NCBI GenBank assembly: GCA_963758555.1
Contig: CAVWVW010000004.1
Location: 1-64,000 of the forward strand
Direction: 5' to 3'
Origin: CAIUMH01 sp963758555
GTDB lineage: Bacteria > Actinomycetota > Acidimicrobiia > Acidimicrobiales > RAAP-2
DNA: 64,000 nucleotides
Shown here: positions 43,643 through 52,259 of the stretch, one piece after another
Layout: every line of letters begins with the position of its first letter
Numbering within the stretch: the stretch's first letter is position 1
Translations under genes and position numbers: made by a program
The notes under the pieces: model-generated
Told to the model about the DNA's origin: nothing
Database searches by the model: none
What the model saw: the letters and a program-made list of their open reading frames with translations, nothing else

Positions 43643-44390
43643 CTACTTGCTCTTCTCCTGGGTCTCGTCCTCGTCGGCTGCCTCATCGCTTGGCGCCTCA
43701 TCGGCCACCACGCTCTCGTCGGCTGCCTCGACCTCGGCGTCCGTCGCCTCGTCCGTCGCTTCTTCGGTTGCCTCGTCGTCGGTCTCGTCCACGGTCTCGT
43801 CCGTCGTCTCGATGACGGCGTCGTCGACTTCGATGGCCTCGGTCTCGTCGAGCGCCTCGACCCTCGAGCTCAGCCTCCTCGGCCTCACGAGCCAGGTCGG
43901 CCTCACGGGCGGCGTCACGACGACGTCCCCGACCCTGCTGGTCAGCCCGACGCTGCGACTCAGAGACGCGTCGGGCACGGTTGGTGCCGGCGGCCTGGCG
44001 CGAGACCAGACGGCGCTCCAAGCGCTCTTCGTCCATGCGGTCGACCACGATCGTGATGTGACAGGTCCGCTTCATGATCTTGGAGGCTCGGCCTCGGGCA
44101 CGAGGCTTCCAGCGCTTCATCGTGGCGCCCTCATCGGCGTAGCAGGCAGCGACGTAGAGGTCGTCGGCCACTTGGCCGTCGTTGTGCGTGGCGTTGGCGA
44201 CGGCAGAGGCCAGCACCTTGGCGACCACACGACCGGCCTCGCGCTCGACGCCGTTCAAGATCTCAGCGGCACGGTCGACGTCCTGGCCCCGGATGAGGTC
44301 AAGGACCTGACGGGCCTTCGACGCCGACATGTGGAAGTGGCGAAGGACCGCCTTGGTGCCCGGACGCTCGTTGGTCTTCGGACCAGTCAT
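43643..44390 (-). CDS. rplV: Ribosomal protein L22 with acidic C-terminal extension (frameshifted in this sequence)
   Basis: L22 lines the peptide exit tunnel. The core is MTGPKTNERPGTKAVLRHFH, MSASKARQVLDLIRGQDVDR, ADEGATMKRWKPRARGRASK and RTCHITIVVD. After about residue 120 come a basic stretch (RLVSRQAAGTNRARRVSESQ) and AREADLAREAEEAELE. Then, after one extra G at 43862-43864, a very acidic tail follows: VEALDETEAIEVDDAVIETT to DEDETQEKSK at 43643. The total is about 248 residues, about twice the usual length. Its stop lies next to the rpsC start, so the long form fits the operon spacing. Confidence 0.9.
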
Positions 44391-44665
44391 CGACGGCCCA
44401 CCTTCTCTTGACCGGCGTGGAAGCGGAAGGTCCGGGTGGGAGCGAACTCACCAAGCTTGTGGCCGACCATCGACTCGGTCACGAAGACAGGGACGTGGCG
44501 ACGGCCATCGTGCACCGCGATGGTGTGCCCGACCATGTCCGGGATGATCGTCGAGCGACGAGACCAGGTCTTGATGACCTTCTTCTCGTTGGACTCGTTG
44601 AGCGCGTCGACCTTCTTGAGCAGGTGGTCGTCGACGAAGGCGCCCTTCTTCAAGCTTCTCGGCAT
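44387..44665 (-). CDS. rpsS: Ribosomal protein S19
   Basis: The 92-residue protein MPRSLKKGAFVDDHLLKKVD has TWSRRSTIIPDMVGHTIAVH and VPVFVTESMVGHKLGEFAPT. It closes with RTFRFHAGQEKVGRR. It is in the 30S head with S13. Its stop overlaps the rplV ATG as ATGA. Confidence 0.97.
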   Translation of the reverse strand: MPRSLKKGAFVDDHLLKKVDALNESNEKKVIKTWSRRSTIIPDMVGHTIAVHDGRRHVPVFVTESMVGHKLGEFAPTRTFRFHAGQEKVGRR

Positions 44666-44676
44666 GGCGTGTCTCC

Positions 44677-45514
44677 CTAGCGCCGCGCGCCGCGTGTGCG
44701 GCGGCGACGGATGATGAGCTGATCTGACTGCTTCTTGCCGGCACGGGTGCGGCCCTCAGGCTGACCCCACGGCGAGACGGGGTGACGTCCACCCGAGGTC
44801 TTGCCTTCACCGCCACCCAGAGGGGTGGTCGACAGGGTTCATCGCCACACCACGGGTCTGCGGGCGCTTGCCCTTCCAGCGGTTGCGGCCGGCCTTACCG
44901 ATCTTGATGAGCTCGTGCTCAGAGTTGCCGACCACGCCCAAGGTGGCGACGCAGTCGATGGGCACCCGGCGCATCTCGGTGGAGGGCAGTCGCAGGGTGG
45001 CAAAGCCCCCGTCCTTGGCCACGAGCTGGACGCTCATGCCTGCTCCGCGAGCGAGCTTGCCGCCGCCGCCAGGTCGCAGCTCGACGTTGTGGACGACCGA
45101 GCCGGTCGGGATGTAGCGCATGGGCAGGGCGTTGCCGGTGCGGATCTCCGCACCTTGGCCGCTCTGGAGCTTGTCGCCGACCTGGAGGCCGTTGGGAGCG
45201 AGGATGTAGCGCTTCTCACCGTCGTGGTAGTGGAGCAGGGCGATGCGAGCCGAGCGGTTCGGGTCGTACTCGATCGAGGCAACAGTGGCCGGGACGCCGT
45301 TCTTGTTCCGACGGAAGTCGACGATGCGGTACTGCTGCTTGTGGCCGCCACCACGGTGACGAGAGGTCTTCCTCCCGTGGGCGTTGCGACCGCCGCTCTT
45401 GGGCTTCGGCGCCAAGAGGGACTTCTCGGGCGTGTCCTTGGTGATCTCGGAGAAGTCCGAGACCGTCTGGAACCGGCGGCCCGGGCTGGTGGGCTTGCGT
45501 GAGCGAAGTGCCAT
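44677..45514 (-). CDS. rplB: Ribosomal protein L2 (frameshifted in this sequence)
   Basis: L2 is required for subunit joining and peptidyl transfer. It starts MALRSRKPTSPGRRFQTVSD, contains GGRNAHGRKTSRHRGGGHKQ and continues to GVAMNPVDHP, where the frame is lost in a run of four C (44822-44825; one extra). The second frame then reads LGGGEGKTSGGRHPVSPWGQ and ends SDQLIIRRRRTRGARR at 44677. The repaired protein has 278 residues, standard for L2, and keeps the functional histidine in VDHPLGGGEG. Confidence 0.95.
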
Positions 45515-45529
45515 CTAAGTCGTGTCTCT

Positions 45530-45820
45530 CTAGTTCTCGAACAGGTCGATCGAGTCGCCCGGCGCCAGCGTCACGAAGGCGCGCTTGGTGTCGGGCTTTG
45601 AGCCAGTGGTGTTGGTGCGACGGTTCCGCGTGGCCTTGCCCTTGCGGTTGAGCGTGTTGACCTTGGTGACGGTGACGCCGAAGGCCTGCTCGACGGCGTG
45701 GCGCACGTCGATCTTGGTGGCCGAGCGGTCGACGACGAACACGTAGGTCCCGGCGTCCATGAGGCCGTAGGTCTTCTCGGAGACGACGGGTCGGACGAGG
45801 ACGGACATGGGATCACGCAT
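45530..45820 (-). CDS. rplW: Ribosomal protein L23
   Basis: The 96-residue protein has VLVRPVVSEKTYGLMDAGTY, VFVVDRSATKIDVRHAVEQA and FGVTVTKVNTLNRKGKATRN. It lies at the tunnel exit and docks trigger factor. I chose ATG 45820, which has GGAGGAGG seven bases upstream and overlaps the rplD stop (TGATG); a second Met four codons later is possible. Confidence 0.96.
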   Translation of the reverse strand: MRDPMSVLVRPVVSEKTYGLMDAGTYVFVVDRSATKIDVRHAVEQAFGVTVTKVNTLNRKGKATRNRRTNTTGSKPDTKRAFVTLAPGDSIDLFEN

Positions 45821-46506
45821 CAGGCGACCTCCTCCTTGGTGGCCGACGTGGGCAGGGTGGCGTCGGTGAAGACCAGCCAGTCAGCGCGGATGATGTCATA
45901 GGCGTTGAGCTCGCCTTCGACGGCGCAGTGCACGCGGGTGAGGTTCTTGAAGCTCTTCTGTGCCGTGGTGTCATCAGCCGAGAGGATGATGAGCACCGAG
46001 CCGTCGAGACCCAGGGCCTCGAGTGCGGCGACGGCGTCCTTGGTCTTCGGAGCGTCGAAGCCGAAGGAGTCCACCAGAGCGACGCGACCGAGCTTGGCTC
46101 GGTCTGAGAGCGCCGAGCGAAGGGCGAGGCGGATCATCTTCTTGGGCGTCTTCTGGCTGTACGAGCGAGGCTTCGGGCCGAGGGCCACGCCACCGCCCAC
46201 CCACTGGGGCGAGCGGGTCGAGCCCTGGCGAGCACGACCGGTGCCCTTCTGACGGAAGGGCTTGGTGCCACCGCCACGGACCTCGGCCCGGGTCTTGGTG
46301 GACTGGGTGCCTGCACGACGAGCAGCGAGCTGGGCAGTGATCACCTGGTGGAGCACGCTCTCGTTGGGCTCGATGCCGAAGAGCTCGGGGTCGAGATCAA
46401 CCGTGCCCAAGACGGCGCCGGTGACGTCACGACGCTCGACGCTGCGTGCCTCGGGGGCAGGTCGGTCCTTCTTGACAGGACCGCGAAGGGTGTGGAGCTC
46501 GCTCAC
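45820..46506 (-). CDS. rplD: Ribosomal protein L4
   Basis: The 228-residue protein has the tunnel-lining loop KTRAEVRGGGTKPFRQKGTG and RARQGSTRSPQWVGGGVALG, plus SYSQKTPKKMIRLALRSALS. Its first 35 residues are longer than in E. coli. In E. coli L4 represses the S10 operon; no such element could be assigned here. Overlaps rplC by ATGA. Confidence 0.96.
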   Translation of the reverse strand: MSELHTLRGPVKKDRPAPEARSVERRDVTGAVLGTVDLDPELFGIEPNESVLHQVITAQLAARRAGTQSTKTRAEVRGGGTKPFRQKGTGRARQGSTRSPQWVGGGVALGPKPRSYSQKTPKKMIRLALRSALSDRAKLGRVALVDSFGFDAPKTKDAVAALEALGLDGSVLIILSADDTTAQKSFKNLTRVHCAVEGELNAYDIIRADWLVFTDATLPTSATKEEVA

Positions 46507-47165
46507 TTGGAGCCTCCCTGCTTGGCCGTCGGCACCTTGACCGAGTTGCGGACCATGACCACGCTGCCCCGAGAGCCAGGAACGTTGCCCTTGACCAAGA
46601 GGAGGTTGCGCTCGACGTCGGCGGCTACCACCTCGAGGTTGGTCGTGGTGACCTTCTGGCCACCCATCCTCCCAGCCATCTTGGTGCCCTTGAAGACTCG
46701 TCCGGGGGTGGCGCAGCCGCCGATGGAACCGGGAGCACGGTGGTGCTTGTGGTTACCGTGGCTGGCCCCTTGGCCCTTGAAGTTGTGACGCTTCATGCCA
46801 CCCGCGAAGCCCTTGCCCTTGGAGGTGGCAGACGCATCGACGTGCTCGCCCTTCTCGAAGAGCTCGACCGTCAGCTCCTGGCCCACGGTGTAGTCAGCCA
46901 CGTCATCGAGACGCAGCTCGACGAGCTTGGTGCCGGCCGCAACGCCAGCGGCGTCGAAGTGACCAGCCGCAGGCTGGTTGAGCGCACCGGCGCGCTTGGT
47001 GCCCCAGGTGACCTGGAGCGCGGCATAGCCGTCGGTCTCGGGCGTCTTGACCTGCACGACACGCAGCGGCGAGACGCGCAGAACCGTCACCGGGATGGCT
47101 CGGTTCTCCTCGTCCCAGACCTGTGTCATGCCGACCTTCTCGCCGACAATCGCCTTCGTTGCCAC
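46503..47165 (-). CDS. rplC: Ribosomal protein L3
   Basis: The 220-residue protein begins MATKAIVGEKVGMTQVWDEE and has FAGGMKRHNFKGQGASHGNH. HHRAPGSIGGCATPGRVFKG and KMAGRMGGQKVTTTNLEVVA form the family signature loop near the peptidyl transferase centre. ATG 47165 follows AAGGAAGG. It is separated from rpsJ by 252 bases, which is unusual. Confidence 0.96.
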   Translation of the reverse strand: MATKAIVGEKVGMTQVWDEENRAIPVTVLRVSPLRVVQVKTPETDGYAALQVTWGTKRAGALNQPAAGHFDAAGVAAGTKLVELRLDDVADYTVGQELTVELFEKGEHVDASATSKGKGFAGGMKRHNFKGQGASHGNHKHHRAPGSIGGCATPGRVFKGTKMAGRMGGQKVTTTNLEVVAADVERNLLLVKGNVPGSRGSVVMVRNSVKVPTAKQGGSK

Positions 47166-47186
47166 TTTGCAACCTTCCTTGACTGG

Positions 47187-47209
47187 GTGTCGGCGGACTA
47201 CGCCGGCAC
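47187..47209 (-). promoter_or_regulatory. Hairpin just upstream of the rplC ribosome site
   Basis: GTGTCGGCG (47187-47195), loop GACTA, CGCCGGCAC (47201-47209) forms a 9-bp stem with one G-T pair, ending about 20 bases before the rplC start. It could influence translation of rplC; function is not shown. Confidence 0.35.
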
Positions 47210-47355
47210 GCAGACGCTCCGCCCGGGAATCCCCGAGCGGAGCGCTCGACTGGTGCGGCCCGGTGTCCCTCCGCGAGGAGGCTGCCGAGCACGTCTACTG
47301 TGGACACCCCGGTTACCCGGAGCATCGATCCCGACCCGAGAGGGCAGGGCTTGCC

Positions 47356-47385
47356 ACTCTAGACCACCCAGGCACCCGACGCCAG
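47356..47385 (-). promoter_or_regulatory. Weak candidate promoter in the rpsJ-rplC gap
   Basis: Minus-strand CTGGCG (47385-47380), 18-bp spacer and TAGAGT (47361-47356). The hexamers are weaker than those of the rpsL and rplM promoters. It would give an rplC leader of about 185 bases. No open frame in the 47166-47417 gap resembles a gene. Confidence 0.3.
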
Positions 47386-47417
47386 CAGGCATCGGGGCTC
47401 TGGTGAGCCTCGAGGAG

Positions 47418-47726
47418 CTATTGGATCTTGATCTCGATGTCCACGCCGGCAGGCAGGTCGAGTCGCTGGAGCGAGTCGACGGTCTTGGGCGTGTGCTCGA
47501 TGATGTCGACCAACCGCTTGTGGACCCGCATCTCGAAGTGCTCGCGAGAGTCCTTGTACTTGTGCGGGCTGCGAATCACCGTGTAGCGGTGCTTCTCGGT
47601 CGGCAGGGGAACTGGCCCCTGGATCTTGGCCTGGGTGCGCAGGACCGTCTGGACGATCTTCTCGGTCGACTGATCGAGAATCTCGTGGTCATACGCCTTG
47701 AGCCTGATCCGGATCTTCTGGGCCAT
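47418..47726 (-). CDS. rpsJ: Ribosomal protein S10
   Basis: The 102-residue protein MAQKIRIRLKAYDHEILDQS has VRTQAKIQGPVPLP-type VLRTQAKIQGPVPLPTEKHR, YTVIRSPHKYKDSREHFEMR and VHKRLVDIIEHTPKTVDSLQ. Besides the 30S head it serves as NusE in antitermination. It is 31 bases downstream of tuf, so it may be read from the str operon. Confidence 0.97.
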   Translation of the reverse strand: MAQKIRIRLKAYDHEILDQSTEKIVQTVLRTQAKIQGPVPLPTEKHRYTVIRSPHKYKDSREHFEMRVHKRLVDIIEHTPKTVDSLQRLDLPAGVDIEIKIQ

Positions 47727-47757
47727 GTGTGTGTCCTCTTAACCGTAGGAGCGATGC

Positions 47758-48945
47758 TTACTTGAGGATCTTGGTCACGCGACCGGCGCCGACGGTGCGG
47801 CCACCTTCACGGATGGCGAAGCGAAGGCCCTCGTCCATGGCGATCGGCTTGCCGAGCTCGACGGTCATCTCGGTGTTGTCACCGGGCATCACCATCTCGG
47901 TGCCCGACGGCAGCTCGATCGAACCGGTCACGTCCGTGGTCCGGAAGTAGAACTGCGGGCGGTAGTTGGAGAAGAACGGCTTGTGACGGCCACCCTCGTC
48001 CTTGGTCAGCACGTAGACGTTCGCCTCGAAGTTGGTGTGCGGCGTGATCGAGCCGGGCTTGCAGAGCACCTGGCCACGCTCGACGTCTTCCTTCTTCGTG
48101 CCACGAAGCAGGGCGCCGATGTTGTCGCCAGCCTGACCCTGGTCGAGGAGCTTGCGGAACATCTCGACGCCGGTGATGGTCGTCTTCTGCGTGTCGCGCA
48201 GACCGACGATCTCCACCTCGTCGCCGACGTTGACGATGCCCTGCTCGACCTTGCCGGTCACGACCGTGCCACGGCCGGTGATGGACATGACGTCCTCGAC
48301 AGGCATGAGGAAGGGCTTGACGATGTCACGCTCGGGCTCGGGGATGTAGGAGTCGACCTGCTCCATGAGCTCGAGGATCTGCGGCGTCCACTCGGGGTCG
48401 CCCTCGAGGGCCTTGAGGGCCGAGACCTTGACGATCGGCGTGTCGTCACCAGGGAACTCGTACTCGTTGAGCAGCTCGCGGACCTCCATCTCGACGAGCT
48501 CCAAGAGCTCCTCGTCGTCGACCATGTCCGCCTTGTTGAGCGCTACCACGATGTAGGGCACGCCCACCTGACGCGCCAGCAGCACGTGCTCACGGGTCTG
48601 GGGCATGGGTCCGTCGGTGGCCGAGACCACGAGGATCGCTCCATCGATCTGGGCAGCACCCGTGATCATGTTCTTGATGTAGTCAGCGTGACCCGGCATG
48701 TCGACGTGGGCGTAGTGACGGTTCGCCGTCTCGTACTCCACGTGGGCGATCGAGATCGTGATGCCGCGCTGGCGCTCCTCGGGAGCCTTGTCGATCTGGT
48801 CGAAGGGCGTGAACTCAGTGCCAGGGTTGGCTTCCGAGAGCACCTTGGTGATGGCGGCGGTCAGCGTCGTCTTGCCATGGTCGATGTGACCCATCGTTCC
48901 GATGTTGACGTGCGGCTTGTTGCGCTCGAACTTCTGCTTTGCCAT
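47758..48945 (-). CDS. tuf: Elongation factor Tu
   Basis: The 395-residue GTPase delivers aminoacyl-tRNA. It begins MAKQKFERNKPHVNIGTMGH and has G1 GHIDHGKTTL, G2 with the RGITI switch (EERQRGITISIAHVEYET), G3 DMPGHADY and G4 NKAD. The C-terminal barrels follow, with RGTVVTGKVEQGIVNVGDEV and YRPQFYFRTTDVTGSIELPS. It lies 141 bases after fusA. Confidence 0.98.
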   Translation of the reverse strand: MAKQKFERNKPHVNIGTMGHIDHGKTTLTAAITKVLSEANPGTEFTPFDQIDKAPEERQRGITISIAHVEYETANRHYAHVDMPGHADYIKNMITGAAQIDGAILVVSATDGPMPQTREHVLLARQVGVPYIVVALNKADMVDDEELLELVEMEVRELLNEYEFPGDDTPIVKVSALKALEGDPEWTPQILELMEQVDSYIPEPERDIVKPFLMPVEDVMSITGRGTVVTGKVEQGIVNVGDEVEIVGLRDTQKTTITGVEMFRKLLDQGQAGDNIGALLRGTKKEDVERGQVLCKPGSITPHTNFEANVYVLTKDEGGRHKPFFSNYRPQFYFRTTDVTGSIELPSGTEMVMPGDNTEMTVELGKPIAMDEGLRFAIREGGRTVGAGRVTKILK

Positions 48946-49086
48946 GGTGCGGGAACCTCTCCCTGGTTTCGGGCGATGCCCCCTCGGGCCCGCCGCTGAC
49001 GTTGTTCTTTGGGTTTGCTTGCCACCTCGTCACAGCAGACGCCGATCAGAGAGAGACCTTGTTGGTGCCGAGCGTGCTCGGCGGTG

Positions 49087-51186
49087 TTACGCCCCCGTCG
49101 CCCGAGCGATGATCTCCTTGGAGACCGACTCGGGAACTTCGGCGTAAGCGTGGAACTGCATCGAGTACGTAGCTCGACCCTGTGTGCGCGAACGCAGGTC
49201 GGTAGCGTAGCCGAACATATCGGCCAGGGGAACCACGGAGCGGATGACGTGGCTGTTGCCCCGCTGCTCCATGCCCTCGACCTTGCCGCGACGAGACGAC
49301 AGGTCGCCGATCACGTCACCCATGTAGTCCTCAGGGGTCACGACCTCGACGGCCATGACGGGCTCCAAGAGCACAGGAGAGGCCAGGCGGGTCGCCTTCT
49401 TGATGGCGAGCGAACCAGCGATCTTGAACGCCATCTCAGAGGAGTCGACGTCGTGGTAGGAGCCGTAGGTCAGCGTGACCTTGAGGTCCTCCATCGGGTA
49501 CCCGGCAAGGACACCGGAGGTGAGCGACTCGACGATGCCCTGGTTGATGGAGCCGATGTACTCCTTCGGGATCACACCGCCCGTGATGGCGTCGACGAAC
49601 TCGTAGCCGCCACCAGGGCCGGTCGGCTCGACGGTGATCACCACGTGGCCGTACTGGCCCTTGCCACCGGTCTGGCGGACGTACTTCTCCTCGACCTTCT
49701 CGACGGTCTTGCGGATCGTCTCGCGGTAGGCCACCTGGGGCTTGCCCACGTTGGCGTCCACGCTGAACTCGCGCAGCATGCGGTCGACGAGGACCTCGAG
49801 GTGGAGCTCGCCCATGCCCGAGATGACCGTCTGGTTGGTCTCCTCGTCGGTGCGGACCCGGAAGGTGGGGTCCTCCTCGCTCAGCGCGTAGAGGGCCTTC
49901 GACAGCTTGTCCTGGTCGGCCTTGGTCTTGGGCTCGACCGCCACGTGGATGACGGGCTCGGGGAACTCGAGGGCCTCGAGCAGGATCGGGTGATCGGGGT
50001 CGGACAGCGTGTCGCCGGTGGTGGTGTTCTTGAGGCCGACAGCGGCGATGATGTCGCCGGTGCGGCAGACGTCCTTGTCCTCACGGGTGTTGGCGTGCAT
50101 CTGGAGGAGGCGGCCGATGCGCTCCTTCTTGTTGCCCTTCGTCGTGTTGGTCAGCGTGCCGCCCTTTTCGAAGGTGCCCGAGTAGACCCGAAGGTAGGTG
50201 AGCTTGCCGACGTAGGGGTCGGTCATGATCTTGAACGCCAAGGCCGAGAACGGCGCGTCGTCGGAGACCTCACGGGTCAGCACGTCTTCCTTCCCCGGCA
50301 CGGTGCCCGTGGTCGGGGGCAGGTCGAGGGGCGAAGGCAGGAAGTCGACGACAGCATCGAGCATGGGCTGGACGCCCTTGTTCTTGAAGGCGGTGCCGCA
50401 CAGGATCGGCACGATGGCGGTGGCCAAGGTGGCGGTGCGCAGGGCGCGACGCAGGTCAGCGGCGGTGATCTCCTCGTCGCCGAGGTACTTCTCCATGATG
50501 GTGTCGTCGAAGTTGCTGAGCGAGTCGACGAGCTCGTGCCGAGCCTCCTCCGCCGCCTCTTGGAGCTCAGCGGGGATGTCCTCGGTCTTGTACTCCTCGC
50601 CCATCCCGTCTTCCCAGACGAGGGCCTTCATGGCCAGGACGTCGACGACGCCCAGGAAGTCGGACTCAGCGCCGATGGGCAGCTGGATGACGGCCACGGT
50701 GGCGTCGAGGCGGTCCTTGATCATCTCGACGCAGCGGTCGAAGTCGGCACCGGTGCGGTCCATCTTGTTGACGAAGCACATGCGAGGCACGTCGTACTTG
50801 TTGGCCTGGCGCCAGACCGTCTCGGTCTGGGGCTCGACGCCGGCGACAGCGTCGAAGACCGCGACGGCACCGTCGAGGACGCGCAGGCTCCGCTCGACCT
50901 CGACCGTGAAGTCGACGTGGCCCGGGGTGTCGATGATGTTGATCTGGTGGTCGTTCCACGCGCAGGTGGTGGCCGCCGAGGTGATGGTGATGCCGCGCTC
51001 TTGCTCCTGGACCATCCAGTCCATGGTCGCTGCGCCCTCGTGGACCTCACCGATCTTGTAGTTGCGGCCCGTGTAGTACAGGATCCGCTCGGTGGTGGTC
51101 GTCTTGCCGGCGTCGATGTGCGCCATGATGCCGATGTTGCGGATCCGCTCGAGGGGGACCTCACGTGGGAGGGGGGCGTCTGCCAT
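49087..51186 (-). CDS. fusA: Elongation factor G
   Basis: The 699-residue translocase GTPase starts MADAPLPREVPLERIRNIGI with MAHIDAGKTTTTERILYYTG, the switch RGITITSAATTCAW, DTPGHVDFT and NKMDRTGADF. Domains II-V follow, including GMGELHLEVLVDRMLREFSV and GSINQGIVESLTSGVLAGYP. It ends QFHAYAEVPESVSKEIIAR. It is 54 bases after rpsG in the str order. Confidence 0.98.
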   Translation of the reverse strand: MADAPLPREVPLERIRNIGIMAHIDAGKTTTTERILYYTGRNYKIGEVHEGAATMDWMVQEQERGITITSAATTCAWNDHQINIIDTPGHVDFTVEVERSLRVLDGAVAVFDAVAGVEPQTETVWRQANKYDVPRMCFVNKMDRTGADFDRCVEMIKDRLDATVAVIQLPIGAESDFLGVVDVLAMKALVWEDGMGEEYKTEDIPAELQEAAEEARHELVDSLSNFDDTIMEKYLGDEEITAADLRRALRTATLATAIVPILCGTAFKNKGVQPMLDAVVDFLPSPLDLPPTTGTVPGKEDVLTREVSDDAPFSALAFKIMTDPYVGKLTYLRVYSGTFEKGGTLTNTTKGNKKERIGRLLQMHANTREDKDVCRTGDIIAAVGLKNTTTGDTLSDPDHPILLEALEFPEPVIHVAVEPKTKADQDKLSKALYALSEEDPTFRVRTDEETNQTVISGMGELHLEVLVDRMLREFSVDANVGKPQVAYRETIRKTVEKVEEKYVRQTGGKGQYGHVVITVEPTGPGGGYEFVDAITGGVIPKEYIGSINQGIVESLTSGVLAGYPMEDLKVTLTYGSYHDVDSSEMAFKIAGSLAIKKATRLASPVLLEPVMAVEVVTPEDYMGDVIGDLSSRRGKVEGMEQRGNSHVIRSVVPLADMFGYATDLRSRTQGRATYSMQFHAYAEVPESVSKEIIARATGA

Positions 51187-51240
51187 TTCTCTAAGACCTT
51201 CTGATCTGCGCTGGGTGGGGAGGAGAGAGCGTGTCGCCGA

Positions 51241-51711
51241 CTACCAGCGGTAGTGGGCGAACGCCTTGTTGGATTCGGCCATCTTGTGAAGATCCTCTTT
51301 GCGCTTGACCGCAGCACCGACGCCGTTGGAGGCGTCAAGGATCTCGTTGGCGAGACGCTCGGCCATCGTCTTCTCACGACGCGAGCGCGAGTAGCCGACC
51401 AGCCAGCGGATGGCCAGCGTGGTGGCACGACGAGGGCGAACCTCGACCGGGACCTGGTAGGTCGCGCCGCCGACTCGACGACTGCGCACCTCGAGCTCGG
51501 GACGGACGTTCTCGACGGCGCGCTTGAGCACGGCCACCGGGTCAGCGTCGGTGCGCTCCTTGACGGTGTCGAGCGCGGTGTAGACGATGCGCTCGGCGAT
51601 GGTGCGCTTGCCCTCGGAGAGGACCTTGTTGGTCACCTGGGTGACGAGCACCGAGCGGTAGACGGGGTCGGGAGCGAGGTCTCGACGGGGGGCTGGGCCA
51701 CTGCGGGGCAT
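51241..51711 (-). CDS. rpsG: Ribosomal protein S7
   Basis: The 156-residue protein MPRSGPAPRRDLAPDPVYRS has VENVRPELEVRSRRVGGATY and QVPVEVRPRRATTLAIRWLV, then KRKEDLHKMAESNKAFAHYR. It nucleates the 30S head. ATG 51711 lies one base after the rpsL stop, which decides this start over upstream in-frame codons. Confidence 0.97.
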   Translation of the reverse strand: MPRSGPAPRRDLAPDPVYRSVLVTQVTNKVLSEGKRTIAERIVYTALDTVKERTDADPVAVLKRAVENVRPELEVRSRRVGGATYQVPVEVRPRRATTLAIRWLVGYSRSRREKTMAERLANEILDASNGVGAAVKRKEDLHKMAESNKAFAHYRW

Positions 51712-51712
51712 C

Positions 51713-52084
51713 TCAGGACTCCTTCTTGGCGCCGTAGCGGCTACGGGCCTGTGCACGGTCGCGAACACCGGAGGTGTCGAGGGCGCCGCGGATCACCTTG
51801 TACCGAACACCCGGAAGGTCCTTCACACGACCACCACGCACGAGGACGATGGAGTGCTCTTGGAGGTTGTGACCGACGCCGGGGATGTAGGCGGTGATCT
51901 CAACACCCGAGGTGAGGCGGACACGGGCCACCTTGCGCAGCGCCGAGTTCGGCTTCTTCGGCGTGGTCGTGTACACGCGCGTGCAGACCCCTCGGCGCTG
52001 GGGAGCGCCCTTGAGCGCCGGGGTCTTCGTCTTGGTTGTCTTCGCCTGCCGGCCCTTGCGGACCAGCTGCTCAATCGTGGGCAC
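51713..52084 (-). CDS. rpsL: Ribosomal protein S12
   Basis: The 123-residue decoding-centre protein starts with GTG, (M)PTIEQLVRKGRQAKTTKTK, with RGVCTRVYTTTPKKPNSALR, KVARVRLTSGVEITAYIPGV and GGRVKDLPGVRYKVIRGALD. The lysines whose changes give streptomycin resistance (in TPKKPN and RVKDLPG) are wild type. It is the first gene of the str operon, behind a good promoter at 52170-52199. Confidence 0.97.
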   Translation of the reverse strand: MPTIEQLVRKGRQAKTTKTKTPALKGAPQRRGVCTRVYTTTPKKPNSALRKVARVRLTSGVEITAYIPGVGHNLQEHSIVLVRGGRVKDLPGVRYKVIRGALDTSGVRDRAQARSRYGAKKES

Positions 52085-52169
52085 GCGCTACCTCATAGGT
52101 TCTTCTTGAAAGGGGAAACTGCTATCTGCGCCGCGTCGGGGCCGAAGGCACCCGGGCGCTGGGTGTTCC

Positions 52170-52199
52170 ATGCTAGGGCGAAACTGCCTCCCTGAGCAA
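52170..52199 (-). promoter_or_regulatory. Candidate promoter of rpsL-rpsG-fusA-tuf
   Basis: Minus-strand TTGCTC (52199-52194), 18-bp spacer and TAGCAT (52175-52170), giving an rpsL leader of about 80 bases. Both hexamers are identical to those upstream of rplM. The -35 directly abuts the rpoC terminator hairpin. Confidence 0.65.
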
Positions 52200-52232
52200 G
52201 CCGCCTGGAAGGGGCCTCCCCCACCAGGCGGC
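52200..52232 (-). terminator. Terminator hairpin after rpoC
   Basis: GCCGCCTGG (52200-52208) pairs with CCAGGCGGC (52224-52232), and the loop can extend by GGGG/CCCC (52211-52214 with 52218-52221). The hairpin starts 27 bases after the rpoC stop. No clear T tract follows on the minus strand (CTTGCTC), so termination may be partial. Confidence 0.65.
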
Positions 52233-52259
52233 CGCCAGGAGATTCGTCGCCGAGCAGGC

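Noticed and set aside
49009..51204. A 731-codon open frame on the plus strand opposite fusA
   Set aside because: It is the antisense shadow of EF-G in high-GC DNA, with Val/Asp/Leu/Gly-biased composition and no recognisable motif.
51713..52084. Streptomycin-resistance change in rpsL
   Set aside because: TPKKPN and RVKDLPG are unchanged from sensitive sequences.
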